Shown here one piece after another: positions 1-11,174 of a stretch of 64,000 bases of DNA. Source of the DNA: Anastrepha obliqua (Eukaryota; Arthropoda; Insecta; Diptera; Tephritidae); NCBI RefSeq assembly GCF_027943255.1, contig NC_072896.1, forward strand, positions 122,047,879 to 122,111,878, in the 5' to 3' direction. The notes under the pieces were generated by a model that was not told the DNA's origin, ran no database searches, and saw nothing but the letters and a program-made list of their open reading frames with translations. Numbering within the stretch: position 1 is the first letter of the stretch; the number at the start of each line of letters is the position of its first letter. The position numbers and the translations under genes are program-made.

Positions 1-1395
1 ATGCTCGCTGATGCGGCAACGTCAACATCATCAACATGTCAATTTTATGCCGACCTGAACAGCGACCAAGAGAGCCATAAAACAGGAATATTTGAGTGAG
101 TGGCAGAAAAATAAGAGAATGACTATATTTTATTACTGTACAAAAAAAAAAATAAGAACAAACAAAAAAACAGTAAACACACATAAAAACCGGAAAAGAG
201 AAATGTGTTAAAATTGTAAACTAGCACAGCAAACACAGCATCGAGTTATGGGCAATGGACGGCATGAGTTGTTTGTGGTATCTCCTAAGTGCGGCTTGAT
301 TTAATGACTTCAATAGAATGAATTATAGATTTGTTGGCTGCGGTGTGTTGTTGCCAGTGCTGGCATGGCTGCAGGTCTCGTGCATGCACCTGTATTTATG
401 TAGCCATGCACATAACTGCATACAAAATTGTCGGTCTGTGGCATACTCTTACTCGCAAATACGTTCGCTCATGACTCGGACGCTATGCTACTCTAGCCTT
501 CGCATATTAACTGCAGTCGCATAAAATAAATATGCCCATGAGAGCTACTCTAAGTGCACACAAATGCACTAGCAACGTATATAGTACGCGTACAAGTGCA
601 CACCAACACATACAAACATGCGCTCAGTGACATTTTAAAGCTGCGTCTATCACACATTTTGGCATTATGCATTGCGATCTGCTGCAGCGAGGTATTTTGA
701 GTTCAGAGTGTCCTTGCCACTACCACCTACACATGCCTCTAGGCATGCTTAGAAGGCTGCATAGTGTTTCTATTTTTATGGTAGGTTGCAAAGTTACCTT
801 GTAGGTAATACTGCTGCGTATACATAGGTATGTCTGTCGTGCATGCGCCAAAGATCCTCTACTACCCTTGAGTGACATAAAATAAAAACTTTCACCTGAG
901 AGTCTATGAACGCAAACCCTGCTCACTACATACATGCATTCACGGCTGTTCAAAAGTTTTTATAACTTTGCGTTATGTGTTTTTTATTTTCATATACGCA
1001 GAACATTTTTTTACATATAAGTAGAATTTTTTTCAAGCATATTGACAAGCATTTTCGTTGTATTGTTGTTGTTTGCTGCTTTCCAGCTGGTTTAAATGCA
1101 ACAAAAGGTCTGTTCATATGAAATTAAACATTAAAGCGAAAGTTTTTGGTGAACGTAATTAGCGTGCAGTGACCATTTAGAATCTACATATAAGTAAGAT
1201 TGGGTCTACGGGGCGTATGAGTGACTAACCATAGCAGGAAATGAAATTTGAAATGAGATTGTCAATAACACAGTTTACAAGCCACTTGAACAAGAAAACG
1301 ACGTAATAAAACCCTTACAGAAAATCTACAGTGACATCGCTGCGGACGTGAAAGGAGGTGGAACAACCTAGTCTCTGGCAAAACCGCGGAAATAC
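1..1395. other. intergenic, no gene seen
   Basis: AT-rich sequence with scattered short reading frames of low-complexity composition and no recognisable domain, terminal repeat or RNA gene. From about 1201 to 1395 it runs up to the retrotransposon tail that follows; part of this could be eroded sequence of the same element, but I cannot show it. Confidence 0.5.
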
Positions 1396-1399
1396 AAAT

Positions 1400-1805
1400 A
1401 AATATACCAGATTCGTACTAGCTCTATCTAGAAAAGAAAGCAGAACTATCGTAGGTATGCTGACAGGCCACAATTTGCTAGCGGGACACGCATACAGGAT
1501 AAGAATTACATACGATTGTCAGATTTTGCAATAGACTAGAAGAGAGGGAAACTTTAGAACACCTTCTATATTTTTGCCCTGCATTAGCCTAAACACGAAT
1601 GAAGTGCTTAGTAGCTCTACAATATGAGAAGCTGAAATATATCTCGGAGCTAGAGTTTCAAAGTTTACTCAGATTCGAAAAAGTCGCGGACTCATTATAA
1701 GATGTCTACTTCAAAGAAACGTAAAAGTCTAGCTCCATCTGATACCACTAAGGACCAATAGGTCTATATAATGGCTTTCAACTAGCCAGGTCAACCTAAA
1801 CTAAA
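1400..1805 (+). pseudogene. non-LTR retrotransposon ORF2 3' end (I/LOA-like)
   Basis: Degenerate C-terminus of a non-LTR retrotransposon ORF2 with its 3' UTR. One frame gives VGMLTGHNLLAGHAYRI (from about 1450); after a one-base shift the next frame gives RFCNRLEERETLEHLL and then CPAL, the Cys/His cluster found after the RNase H domain in I/LOA-like elements. Further in-frame stops follow. The 3' end carries a GGACCAATAGGTCT stretch and closes in an AACCTAAACTAA-like tail, matching the layout of the fragment at 16490-16855, so both belong to one family. Endonuclease, RT and RNase H are absent: a 5'-truncated dead copy. Clade is inference. Confidence 0.65.
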
Positions 1806-2060
1806 GTAAAAGTTTCAAGTAGGTAAAAAATTTCGGTCGCGCTATTGTGGATTTTCTCTATTTAACATTCCATTTTTTATAGGGAAGAAAATGCTCAATC
1901 CCGGGAGCCAAAAAAACCACAATTTTTCAACTACTTGGAACTTTCACTTTACTTTACCGAAATTTTGTGAGCTATAAAATTGCGTAATTGAAAATTTTCC
2001 AGAAATTCTGAGTAAATGCTTTAAAACTTTGATGAAAATTTGTCGAATTTTATAAATTTT
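1803..2060. repeat. degenerate foldback-like repeat
   Basis: An imperfect inverted repeat: the segment around 1811-1860 (AGTTTCAAGTAGGT ... ATTGTGG) is mirrored around 1915-1955 (CCACAATTTTTC ... CTACTTGGAACTTTCACTTT). A similar AAGTTTCAAGT/ACTTGAAACTTGCACTTTG mirrored pair occurs at 27140-27370, which suggests a dispersed foldback MITE. No target duplication could be fixed. Confidence 0.35.
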
Positions 2061-2100
2061 TCAAACTTTCACATAAGGGAACCTGCTCTAGTGTGAACTA

Positions 2101-3004
2101 ACGGGTGGTTAAATTTCAAAGGCCGATGTTGAATGTAAACCATACCTAAACCTGAAGGTTTTTTCTGCATTTCATTTGAGATTTTTCAATCTCGAACCAA
2201 CTGAATTTGAATCATGGAAAATTACACAATCGAGTAACGCGCTAAAGTTATTCAGGCTTATTATGAAAACAAGCGTTCAAATCAAAATGAATATCGCGCA
2301 CTTCGTGATTTTTCATTTTCAGTGATGAGGCACATTTTCACCTCAGTGGATTCGTCAATAAGCAGAATTGCTACATTTGGGCAAATGATAGTCCAAGAGT
2401 GATTACCGAAAAAGCAATGCACCCAAAAAGAATGACTGTTTGGTGTGGTTTATGGGCCGTTGGCATCATTGGGCCGTATTTTTTCCAAAATGAGGTCGGT
2501 CAGGCAGATACTGTGAATAGCGTTCACTATCGCGAGATGATAACGAACTTTTTATGGCCTGAATTGGACGGTGCCACTTGTTACACAGCTAACGAGACAA
2601 TGACTCTTTTGCGCGAAAAATTTGATCCCCGAAAAATCTCACGTCGCGGCGATGTCCATTGGCCGCCAAGATCATGTGATTTGACATCGTTGCACTTCTT
2701 TCTTTGGAGTCATTTGAAAGAAAAGGTGTACGTCGATAAGTCAGCAACAATTCGAGAGCTAAATTATGAGATAATTCGGCACAGTAATGGCATAGAACCT
2801 CAATTATGCCCCAGCGTCATCGAAAATTTGGACTATCGGATGGAGGTGTGCCGCCGAGGCCGTGGCGGCCATTTGGCCGATATTTTGTTCCATACGTAAT
2901 GGAGCCATACCAGTATTATCATAATAAAGAGAAATGACAATAATTTCTTAAAAAATTGTATTTTATTCAAAATCAACTCCGGCCCCTGAAAGTAAAGCAC
3001 CCTT
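2101..3004 (+). mobile_element. DD41D-type mariner-like element, deletion derivative
   Basis: A 904-bp element bounded by TA dinucleotides (2099-2100 and 3005-3006). The ends form imperfect inverted repeats: left ACGGGTGGTTAAATTTCAA, right (reverse complement) AAAGGGTGCTTTACTTTCAG, about 26 of 34 positions matching including the TA. It carries a broken transposase. The same ends, the same early stop and almost the same internal deletion are found in the copy at 23863-24758, so this is a non-autonomous subfamily. Length is about 400 bp shorter than the intact relative at 34511-35815, close to the loss expected if the coding region between the N-terminal HTH and the first catalytic Asp were removed. 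Confidence 0.8.
2214..2899 (+). pseudogene. DD41D-type transposase, internally deleted
   Basis: Remnant of a Tc1/mariner-superfamily DDE/D transposase. The start MENYTIE is followed at once by TAA (2235-2237), then AKVIQAYYENKRSNQN, the N-terminal HTH region. A junction near 2308-2320 jumps directly to SDEAHFHLSGFVNKQN, the first catalytic block, in another frame. The open part from 2399 contains VTVWCGLWAVG-like sequence (here MTVWCGLWAVGIIG), a DGATCYTANET second block and WPPRSCDLTSLHFFLW. Spacing from the second Asp to the third position is 41 residues, but the third position is His instead of Asp. It ends GRGGHLADILFHT. Early stop, ~125-codon deletion, frameshift and a lost catalytic residue make it inactive. 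Confidence 0.8.
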
Positions 3005-3291
3005 TATATTCTTACAACAAAATAATTGAAATTACAAAATAAACAAATATATATACATATGTATAGTCAAAACATGTCAATAATAATTGCTTTATATTTT
3101 TGGTTTTATGCTTAGTTTTAAAAAATAGTATAAGCAAAACTGTAAAATAGTTAGTAATAGCTAGATGGAAAAATTCTCAAAACCATACATGGCTTCATAC
3201 GGGTTTGGTTGCAGTATGAACTATTCAATTTGATAAAATTACAAAATAAATAAACAAATAATCAAAACTTAGCAATAAGTGATGTATAATT

Positions 3292-3385
3292 CCTTTTGAC
3301 CGAGAGCCCTTCCTATTTGTGGTATGCGGTCTTGATATTTTGCCACAAATAAAGTGCAGCAGGAGCTTATTCATGACAAAAAGAC
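3292..3385 (-). repeat. SINE fragment (3' part)
   Basis: Matches the 3' part of the tRNA-derived SINE seen complete at 21540-21846: the words CTATTTGTGGTATGCGGTC, TTGATATTTTGCCACAAAT and TTCATGACA occur in the same order. The tRNA-like head is absent and divergence is high, so this is an old truncated copy. Confidence 0.6.
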
Positions 3386-3474
3386 ACAAAATGCAGGTGT
3401 ATTTCCAAGGGCTATTCCTATTAGAAAAAAACATTTTCCATTATTTGGTGTTTTATGCCCGAGGTTTCGGGTAG

Positions 3475-4010
3475 GCAAGATGGCAAGAGTACCCCAGGTA
3501 CACTACAAGTAGCACTTACGTGCCGTTTTGATACCATAATGTGGACCACTACCTGTGAAAGGATTAAGGGAGGAGATAAAACCGTCTACACCCATCCAGT
3601 CCTGTTGATGTAGCGGAGGAGAGAAAAGGGATCTAGGCTCGAGAGTTTCATCAAGTCATCCCCAAGGGGGACGCTGAGGAGTCTCAAGTGCCTAGCCGCC
3701 AGAGCCGGACATTTGCAGAGAAAGTTTCTTTTTTCTGCAGGATCCCCACAGCTTCTGCAATGGGGGTTGTACGGAATTCCAAGCTTCTCCGCATGAGTGC
3801 CGATCACCCAGTGACCAGTGATCACCGCAATGAGTTTGGAAATTGAATGGTGGGGGGTTCCCATCACCTTAAGCGTTCTGTTAATATCGTATTGAGGCCA
3901 CAGTGCTTTTGAAATGGCACACGATGAGACATCTGTCTTGCGCTTTTCTTAGAAAGAAGTTGTGTAGTTTCCCTTTAACGACGGCCAAGGGGATACCGAT
4001 GCTAACTAAT
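3475..4010 (-). pseudogene. non-LTR retrotransposon ORF2 C-terminus (I/LOA-like)
   Basis: Reading leftward, frames give HNFFLRKAQDRW, then (open from 3867 to 3586) LIAVITGHWVIGTHAEKLG and NPHCRSCGDPAEKRNFLC, i.e. a CxxC...C cluster typical of the ORF2 end after RNase H. The usual His of the cluster is replaced (RNFLCKCPAL). Frame changes around 3880-3900 and stops upstream mark a pseudogene. The stretch 3475-3560 is probably its 3' UTR. RT and endonuclease are missing (5' truncation). Confidence 0.6.
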
Positions 4011-4630
4011 AATAATTTTTAGTAATTCTCAAAAAATATGGTCTATTATTTTCTCCTGAAACTCTATTTACTTTGGGAAGATTTCATTCTGCCTAAAAAC
4101 CTGAAAGGATTTGTGTTAGTGATATATTTTTTATGTTGCCTAACTAAGTCTTTTTCCAGCTTCGGGACAATAGAGTATCCATTTTTATCTCAATTATGTG
4201 TCTACGTTTAATCCATATGTAGGAGTATGTACACTTGTGTTCACATCTTAGGTCACTATATTTATTAACATTATGCGCAACAGTTTCCATGCAATTTGTT
4301 TTTTTTTTTAGAAATAAATAAAAAAAACATTTATACTTGTAGTTGGATTTATATAGAAAAACTTGTGAAAATGGCAAAAACCCTTAAAAGTGTTCAACTT
4401 TTCATTAGCTCTGTTAGAAAAAATCTGGGTACGCAGTTTTATAGCTCATTTAATTTTAGTGTGTATTTTAGTGTAAGTTTGAAGTCGATGAAAAATCTCG
4501 TTAATTTTTGATACTTTTTTTCCATGCGTGGAAAATTTTCTTCCATATAAAGCACATTTTCGGTAGTCTGGCAGGTATATTTTTAACAAAAGTACTATTT
4601 TTCATTCAAGTGACGCATTACCATTTTTAA
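4011..4630. other. intergenic, no gene seen
   Basis: AT-rich with poly(T)/poly(A) runs. The stretch 4410-4560 vaguely resembles the foldback-like repeats at 5530-5720 and 27040-27440 in words such as TTAGAAAAAATCTGGGTACGCAG, but I could not define ends. Confidence 0.35.
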
Positions 4631-4639
4631 TATGGTTGA

Positions 4640-5430
4640 AATCAGGCCTGAGTGCCCGCGTCTACGTTCCGCCCTTTTATCCAGAGAATTATTTCCGTGA
4701 AACTGATGATTTCCCACGTTTCCCCGCTGCTTAGCATTTGTAGATTACAATTTCACTATTATACGGCCGTCTGCATTCTCCGGCCTACGACGTTTTCGTT
4801 TCCAATGCATTGATTCAAAAATAAAGTGTGTTTAGCGTCATCTTCGGCGACATCTCCGTATTTGTATGTGGGGTGTTGGCAATTCTCTATTTGGAACAGG
4901 CATTTCAGAAATTACCCGTGCCCCGAAAGCATTTGGGTTGTATAAAAATTGCCTTCACTGAAGTTCCCGCTGTACCTTGTGGCGACGTCTTTTATTAACC
5001 TTGCCGTCGATCTGGCGCATGTTTCGTTACTCCAGCGATCTTGCCATTTTGCCATCCTTTATTTTGCGCGCTGCTCTAATGTCCACAACTTTTTCCTCGC
5101 CTATTCTCTGCGAGAGTCAATCGGTATTGAAACGCTTATTATTTGAACGGCTGGCCCTGATACTGTGCGGTAGGCGAGCACAACTCTCAGGGCTGCCGTT
5201 CGTTATACCGATGTTAAGAGTTTGCACTGGTCACTTACCTCTAGCGCATTTTCCCACAGTTCAGCTCCGTATCAGAGAAGGGAGAGTATGGTAGCCATTC
5301 CTATTTCCCGCTTCGTTTGAGTTAGTTCCACATATTTGTAATCAGCCTTCTAAGTAGGGATGCCATTTTAGAGGTTTTCTCTGCTGCTTGTTTTATTTGG
5401 GCCCGGTCTTATGCTTAGGTACCTTAGAGC
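4640..5430 (-). pseudogene. R1-type non-LTR ORF2 C-terminal remnant
   Basis: Leftward translation in shifting frames gives YGAELWENALEVSDQ, then RTAALRVVLAYRTVSG, WQDRWSNETCARSTARLI, and CQHPTYKYGDVAEDDAKHT. These match in order the post-RT region and the C-terminal Cys/His cluster of R1-clade ORF2 (compare LGALRVASAYRTVS in the insert at 54849-56092). Several stops and frameshifts are present. No RT core remains. R1 elements proper sit in 28S rDNA; this one lies outside rDNA, like many R1-clade relatives. Confidence 0.65.
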
Positions 5431-5434
5431 CTTT

Positions 5435-6970
5435 TTCATCAGGGTTTAAATCAAAAGTTTTGGAGTCATTAACAAACATACATACATATAGAGTTCTCAG
5501 GAGAATCGCAGAATTTCACACTTTCAATTTTTTTTTTTTTTAGAAAATTTTCGGGTATGCAGTTTTATTGGATTTTCTGCATGTAACAAATCCACGACAT
5601 TTCTTTTATATGGAGATGTCAAAAACGAACTAGAATTTTGAGCCACCGCAAATCTACATTTTATTACCATTCACTGCGCTAAAACACTGCTTATTTAAAT
5701 TTGTTTAAAAAGTTCTGACTAAATACTTTGATGAAAAGTTAATGTTGCATTTTTTATGGAATAACCTATATTTTTTATTAAAAAAAATAACTAAAATTAA
5801 AAAATAAATAATCAAAGCTTGTCAAATTGCAGTGCTTTTATATTTTTGTCTTTGCCTTTATTTTCAAAAAAGTGGTATAAACTTAGCTGCAAGAATTTTG
5901 CTTTAAATTGTTTTTTTTTTAATTTTTTTTAACTCAAATTCTTCTCACCCTTTATAAAAAGTAAAATCCAGAAATTTCAAATGCTATTTCCGATTCAGTT
6001 ATTCCAATTTCGCGAAAGCTTTTAATTTGGTTTATTCTTTTTTCAAGGTAGAGTAAAAAATGTGGGCTTTTTTTAGCAAATTTATGAAGTAAGTCAATAC
6101 GAGTATTTAATACGGAGGCTTCTTAGAAATGGGAATTTATATAACTCCTCGCCTGCAAATCCAAACTTTCAACCAGATTTACTTACACATAAATATTTTT
6201 TCTCGACCACCCCACCAGCTGCGCCACTAACTCTTTCCGCCTTACCTTCATCGCCTTCATGGCTGTGATCAATGCCTTTTTTCTGCCTTTCAACAAACAT
6301 GCATGGGAGCGAACATGCAGACACGCAAACACGCGCACAAGCACACACGCACATTTTTGCACCCATAATAATGATAGATTATTTATGAATTGCGTGCCCA
6401 AAGGTTATTAGCGTTTGAAAATTAGATTAGTTCCAGGGCTGCTGCTGCAAAAAAATACTAGAATGGAAAATAAAAAGGTGAATAAAAATCATAGGGGAAA
6501 ACAAAGCAAACTAAATTAATTAAAGTGAATTTAAACTTAAATTTAGTAAAATTGAATTTAAAATAGAAAAGAGGTGCACTACTTTTAATATATAGAAATG
6601 AACATTTTGCATGTGCGCATATTCCCAAACGAGAACTTGGCGAGTTTTTATTGTGGAACCCGTGAGCTATGCTGGCATCGAGATATTCAAGAAAGCTCAG
6701 TGTGATAGATATAACGGTTGTGACGTGGTTTTCTAATCGAAGAGCAATAATTATTCCCCGATTTACGAGAAATTGGTGGGGATTTGAATTAAGTGCGACC
6801 GACACCTTTCTTCAGTTTGATTACTTTAGTTTGCAGCCAAAAAGCGCCCAAGAAGCTGACCATCCAGCTCCTATGTAAAGTCCGTCGCTGGGACCGCGAA
6901 TGCGAAAATTTTTATGTCTTTTGAAAATAAATTTTATTTCAAAAATAAAGTAGAATAGAAGAAATTTTAA
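5435..6970. other. intergenic, no gene seen
   Basis: AT-rich with homopolymer runs (for example T-runs near 5530) and a short AC-rich tract near 6310-6352. Reading frames here are repetitive and unconvincing. Part of 5530-5720 may be an eroded foldback-like repeat. Confidence 0.4.
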
Positions 6971-6973
6971 ATA

Positions 6974-8260
6974 TTGGGAGGTTGAATTAGTTTTAAAGGT
7001 TTTTTCGAAGATTTGGGGGTTTATTGTGAAAAAACGGTACAAAATATTTTATTCGAAGTATTGGCCATCGCTAGCTACAACTTTCGCCCATCTTTCGGGC
7101 AATTTCCGGATGCCGTTTCTCCAAAATTATGGCCGCTGCTTGGCTATCCATGACTCAACCCATATTTTGGTAGCCTCGTACGAGGAGAACCGCTGGTCCG
7201 CCAAATCGAGACTCATATGCCGGAACAAATGATAATCGGAGGGAGCTATGTCTGGACTATACGGCGGGTGGGGTAACACTTCCCAGCCAAGCGTTCCAAG
7301 GTATTTTTTGACAGGTTGAGCAACATGCGGCCGAGCGTTGTCATGTTGCAAAATAACCTTGTCGTGCCTTTTTACCGTTTCCGGCCGTTTTTCTTTCAAT
7401 GCCCGGCTTAAACGCATCAATTGCAGTCGGTAACGATCCCCCGTGATTGTTTCGCCCGGTTGGAGCAGCTCAAAATATACGACGCCGACCTGATCCCACC
7501 AAATGCAGAGCATGATTTTCTTGCCGTGAATATTCTACTTGGCCGTCGACGTTGATGCGTGGCCGGGCAAACCCCATGATTTTTTGCGTTTTGGGTTATC
7601 GTAGTGGATCCATTTTTCGTCGCCGGTCACCACCCGATGCAAAAAACCCTTCCGATTTTGTTGCTCGATCAGCAATTCGCACGTGAAAAATCGCCGTTCG
7701 ACGTCGCGCAGCTTCAACTCGTACGGGACCCAATGCTCTTGCTTTTGGATCATTCCCATCGCTTTTAGACGCTTGCAAACGGTTGATTTATCAACGCCCA
7801 ATGATTCAGCAAGCTCTTCTTGGGTTTGGCACGAGTCCTCGTTTACTAATTCCCCCAATTCCTCGTCCTCGAACTTTTTGGGCTGGCCAAGACGCTCCTT
7901 GTCTTCGGTGTGAAAGTCACCACTTTTGAATCGTCGAAACCAGTACTCACATGTTGAAATCGATGGAGTATGGTCTGGGTAGGCCTCCTGCAGCAATTCA
8001 CGGGCTTGGGCTGTATTTTTTTTTTCAAATTGAAGCAGAAAAGCAAAGCTTCCCGCAAATTGCGTTTCGACGGCACGAAAGTTGACATACTCGGAGCACG
8101 AAAACACTGCGTTGTTTATACTTCAGCGAAATAACAGATACTGATAAACACAGCCTAGGGATGAGGCTTTGTCATGAATATATATTCAGTATTGCCAACG
8201 CGATAAAGTGATAAATAGCGCCATCTGTGTGTCACCTTTAAAACTAATTCAACCTCCCAA
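6974..8260 (-). mobile_element. mariner element (mauritiana-like), near complete
   Basis: A 1287-bp element flanked by TA (6972-6973, 8261-8262). The two ends are identical over 27 bp (starting TTGGGAGGTTGAATTAG). Length, TA target and DD34D transposase fit mariner. It holds one transposase pseudogene on the minus strand. Confidence 0.92.
7049..8088 (-). pseudogene. mariner transposase (DD34D), inactivated
   Basis: Cut-and-paste transposase, about 345 codons as usual for mariner. The start MSTFVPSKRNLREALLF (8088 leftward) fits the family; a one-base frameshift lies at the 10-base T run 8016-8025. The HTH part includes STCEYWFRRFKSGDFH and VDKSTVCKRLKAMG. Catalytic blocks are all present: VTGDEKWIHYDN, LQHDNARPHVAQ and SPDIAPSDYHLF, with 34 residues between the second and third Asp. 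Two in-frame stops break it, TAG at 7535-7537 and TAA at 7127-7129; the C-terminus continues as LPERWAKVVASDGQYFE to TAA at 7049-7051. Only three lesions, so a relatively young loss. The mauritiana subfamily assignment is from sequence resemblance. Confidence 0.9.
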
Positions 8261-8299
8261 TATATTTTTATGGATTTTGTCGTATTCCAGTTTGATACC

Positions 8300-8640
8300 T
8301 GCATTCTTGGTGATCCTAAGACAACTTTGCAGAAATTTTATTAACCACCTTTTAGTTTAGCAGGGTGATTTACGCCCCTGATTACATAATTAGCCCAGCA
8401 CAAGAATTCTGTGTTTTCTGTGGCCTAATGCCTCACAGTTGGTGATTAAGTGTTCCGTAGACTCCTCTTCATCGCAGCAGAACCTGCATGATTTTGGTAC
8501 TGGGATAAGCCCATTGTGTTAAAGTATTTATTGCAGACAAAGTGACCTATAAGTGTTCCACAGATTATCCTGAGGCCTTTTTGACGTGATAACGTCTTAT
8601 AATTCGATTTAGCCGGCTGCACGTACAAAAAAATGTGTCG
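8300..8640 (-). pseudogene. non-LTR ORF2 C-terminal fragment
   Basis: Leftward frames give LSRQKGLRIICGTLIGHF and, in another frame, the remains of a Cys-rich cluster and a C-terminal segment with EALGHRKHRILVLG-like sequence. This is the pattern LTGH...C..C...H...C from the end of non-LTR ORF2. Only about 110 codons, in at least two frames. Confidence 0.5.
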
Positions 8641-8776
8641 TTATCTTGCTCATGCGTCATTACCTTGCTTGAACTGCAAGCGAAAGCGCGGAACGAACGA
8701 CAAAGAGCACAATTGGCCCCCGCATTCGGCAACGTTCGACATCTGGCTCTCTCCTACTTGAGTGAGCATATATATG

Positions 8777-9890
8777 TACTACTGTGGGCAAAAAGTAAGG
8801 TGAATTTGGTTGTAAAATGAAAAATCTTTATTTAGTCCTTTAAATTAGTTTCATCCCCTTCAAAATAATCGCCTCTCGATGAAATACACTTATGCCAACG
8901 ATTTTTCCAATCCCCGAAACATGCCAAATAGTCAATTTCCGGTATAGCCATCAGCACCTTCTTCGATTCAGCGTTTATCTCCTCAATCGACTCGAAACGC
9001 GTTCCTCGGAGTGGTCTCTTGAGTTTTGGGAATAGCCAGAAGTCACACGGAGCCAAATCAGGCGAATAGGGTGGTTGCGGAACGATATGCGTGGAATTTT
9101 TGGCGAAATGGTCACGAAGAACGAGTGCAGTGGGAGACGGTGCATTATCGTGATGCAAAAACCAAGAGTTGTTGGCCCATAATTCTGGTTTTTTTAGACG
9201 AATTGCTTCACGTAAACGATGCATAACGCTCAAATAATGTTCCTTATTAACAGTTTGGCCAGGTGGAGGTGGAAGGAATTCATAGTGCACCACACCACGA
9301 AAATCGAAAAAAACTGTCAACATGACCTTTATTTTTGAACGACTTTGACGTGCTCTTTTCGGACTGGCCTCGCCTTTAGCACGAGATTCGCTTGATTGGT
9401 CGGTTGTTTCAGGGTCGTAAGCATAAATCCAAGTCTCGACTCCCGTAATGATGCATTTGAGCTTGTCCTGATAGTCTGAAAGCATTGTTTCACACACATC
9501 AACGCGACGACTTTTTTCCAAGAAATTGAGAGTTTTCGGTACCAAACGAGATTTGACTTTTCGTAGGCCCAAATGGTCTTTCAAAATGGTTTTCACAGAT
9601 CCTTCTGATATTCCGATCATATCAGTAAGGTCTTTAACAGTCAACCTACGATTTTTGAGCACTAACTCCTTCATTTTATTGACGTGTTCGTCATCTGTTG
9701 ACGTCGATGGTCGTCCGGAGCGTTCCAGGTCATCTACAAGTTCTCGACCCTCTTTGAAGTTTTGTACCACTTATAAACATTTTTCTCCGACATGATCGAA
9801 TCACCAAATACCTTCTGCATGCTAAACGTTTCCGCAGCCGAAATTTCATTCCGCAAACAAAATTTGACACAAATTTACATTCCTGTGTGC
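8777..9890 (-). mobile_element. mariner element, 5' end missing
   Basis: The left end (3' end of the gene) starts at about 8781 with ACTGTGGGCAAAAAGTAAGG, a plausible terminal repeat just outside the transposase stop. No matching inverted copy is seen beyond 9890, where the N-terminal coding sequence fades out, so the 5' end of the element is lost or too diverged. Confidence 0.75.
8832..9890 (-). pseudogene. mariner transposase (DD34D) with first Asp replaced
   Basis: A 312-codon open frame (8832-9770) plus an out-of-frame N-terminal part (ICVKFCLRNEISAAETF, SEKNVYKWYK) joined by a frameshift near 9770. It contains the linker and HTH (ERSGRPSTSTDDEH, LTVKDLTDMIGISEGSVK), then CIITGVETWIYAYDPET, HHDNAPSPTALV and SPDLAPCDFWLF. 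Second-to-third spacing is 34 residues (D208, D243 of the open frame). The first catalytic Asp is Val at position 111 (codon at 9438-9440), which should abolish metal binding. Long and open but catalytically dead. Subfamily not resolved. Confidence 0.85.
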
Positions 9891-9894
9891 ATGG

Positions 9895-10410
9895 TAATGA
9901 ACCATTTCTCTGTTGAGAATAGGACGATGATAGGAAAAGTAGGAAATGAAAGGGGGTGTTTCGAGTGTAATGTGTCGTGAAAAAGGCAAATCGATGATGT
10001 TGCCTCTTAGTGTTGTTGACTTATTAACGTCTGATGCACAATCGAAATTGAACATATCTTTCATGAATTTGATAAATGTCTCGCAATTTTTCACTTTTGT
10101 GTAAATGTAACTTGACCTATTCCATTGCGATTCGATTTATCTCCTCCTCTATATCCATACAAAATATCTATCAAATAAATAAAATTAAAATTTTGTTTTG
10201 AAAATTGCAACCATTACATCAGTATTTTCTTATGACGTTGTCACGTTAAACTATCGTCAGTAAACCGACTTTACAGACAACCTCTTTTTATCTAGGGTTA
10301 GAGCAGATTTTGCTCTGTTGGCATTGAAGTTCAAAAATGTTTTGGGTTGATTAAGGGCGCTTGTGCTGTCCAGTGTTCTATGATATTTGGTTGGATCCAT
10401 TTTTTGGTTT
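9895..10410. other. intergenic, no gene seen
   Basis: No domain or repeat recognised. A short frame on the minus strand (9846-10094) overlaps the mariner edge and looks accidental. Confidence 0.4.
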
Positions 10411-10414
10411 CCTG

Positions 10415-10680
10415 TTATATATTATTTTCGTTAAAGCCGAAAATTGGGGTTGGTTCAATAAATAGCCATTCTGCCCCTTTTTTGGTATAAAAGTCAACTT
10501 TCTCGTTTCCTTCGTGTCGCTCATGTCCGGGTACCAAAATCAGTGAGACCTGATTATGAGTGGCCAGTTTGTTGAGTGCATTATTACACTCTATTAGGAC
10601 TTTTGACTTAAATGTGAAGCTATTCAAGGCTTTGACCACCGATTGGCTGTCCGAACCCTCATTTGGATATGATTTAATTT
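10415..10680 (-). pseudogene. RNase H fragment of a non-LTR retrotransposon
   Basis: Leftward translation gives EGSDSQSVVKALNSFTF, then CNNALNKLATHNQVSLI, LVPGHERHEGNEKVDFYT. SDSQ and the PGH..H.GNE.VD block are RNase H motifs of I/LOA-type elements (normally WVPGH.G..GNE.AD). The frame is open from the SDSQ block for about 70 codons. It is a short orphan domain; the MITE fragment at 10745-10850 lies just beyond it. Confidence 0.7.
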
Positions 10681-10744
10681 TTTTTTCATTTTTTTTTTTT
10701 TTTTCATTTTTATTTGGACCTCTGCTTATCTGTTGTATGTATTT

Positions 10745-10850
10745 GTTTGTATGATGCAGCTCTCTAGTTCACAAGGTGCAATATGATTGACGGCATTTGC
10801 AATAATTATAACTCTTTTGATAGGGTGATTAATTTCGCGCAACCCTATAT
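10745..10850. repeat. MITE fragment (right half)
   Basis: Matches the right half of the complete MITE at 60246-60470: GCAGCTCTCTAGTTCACAA, then GCAATAATTATAACTCTT and GGGTGATTAATTTCGCGC against GCAGCTGTTTAGTTCACAA, GCAGAAATTATAAATCTT and GGGTGACTAATTTTGTGC. The left half is absent. Confidence 0.65.
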
Positions 10851-10854
10851 ATCA

Positions 10855-11170
10855 AACATATCATGCAAAACGTTAATGCAACTAAAAACTAAGACTTACT
10901 TTTGATATAAGCTGGCACTTTATAAGCTTTCATAGTCACCATTACTTCGTTATTGCGAAACCTTACTCTGTTCTTGGTTTAGTGTGAAGTTTACTGCGCT
11001 GTATACGTTAAACCATTTTTAGTCAGCTTTGTCCGTTCCCTTCTAGAATAAGTTTTAGTTTTTTGAAGAACTTATAATCAACTCGCGATCGTAAAAATAG
11101 CGCGACTGGAGAAGTATCAAATCTAAAGTTGTTTTCTTAATTTTCAAACTCTTACGCCATCGTTCGCATC
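10855..11170. other. intergenic, no gene seen
   Basis: About 315 bp without recognisable coding or repeat structure. Confidence 0.35.
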
Positions 11171-11174
11171 TCAT

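Noticed and set aside
720..953. 77-codon minus-strand frame as host gene
   Set aside because: Short, no motif, no regulatory context; expected by chance in a window of this size.
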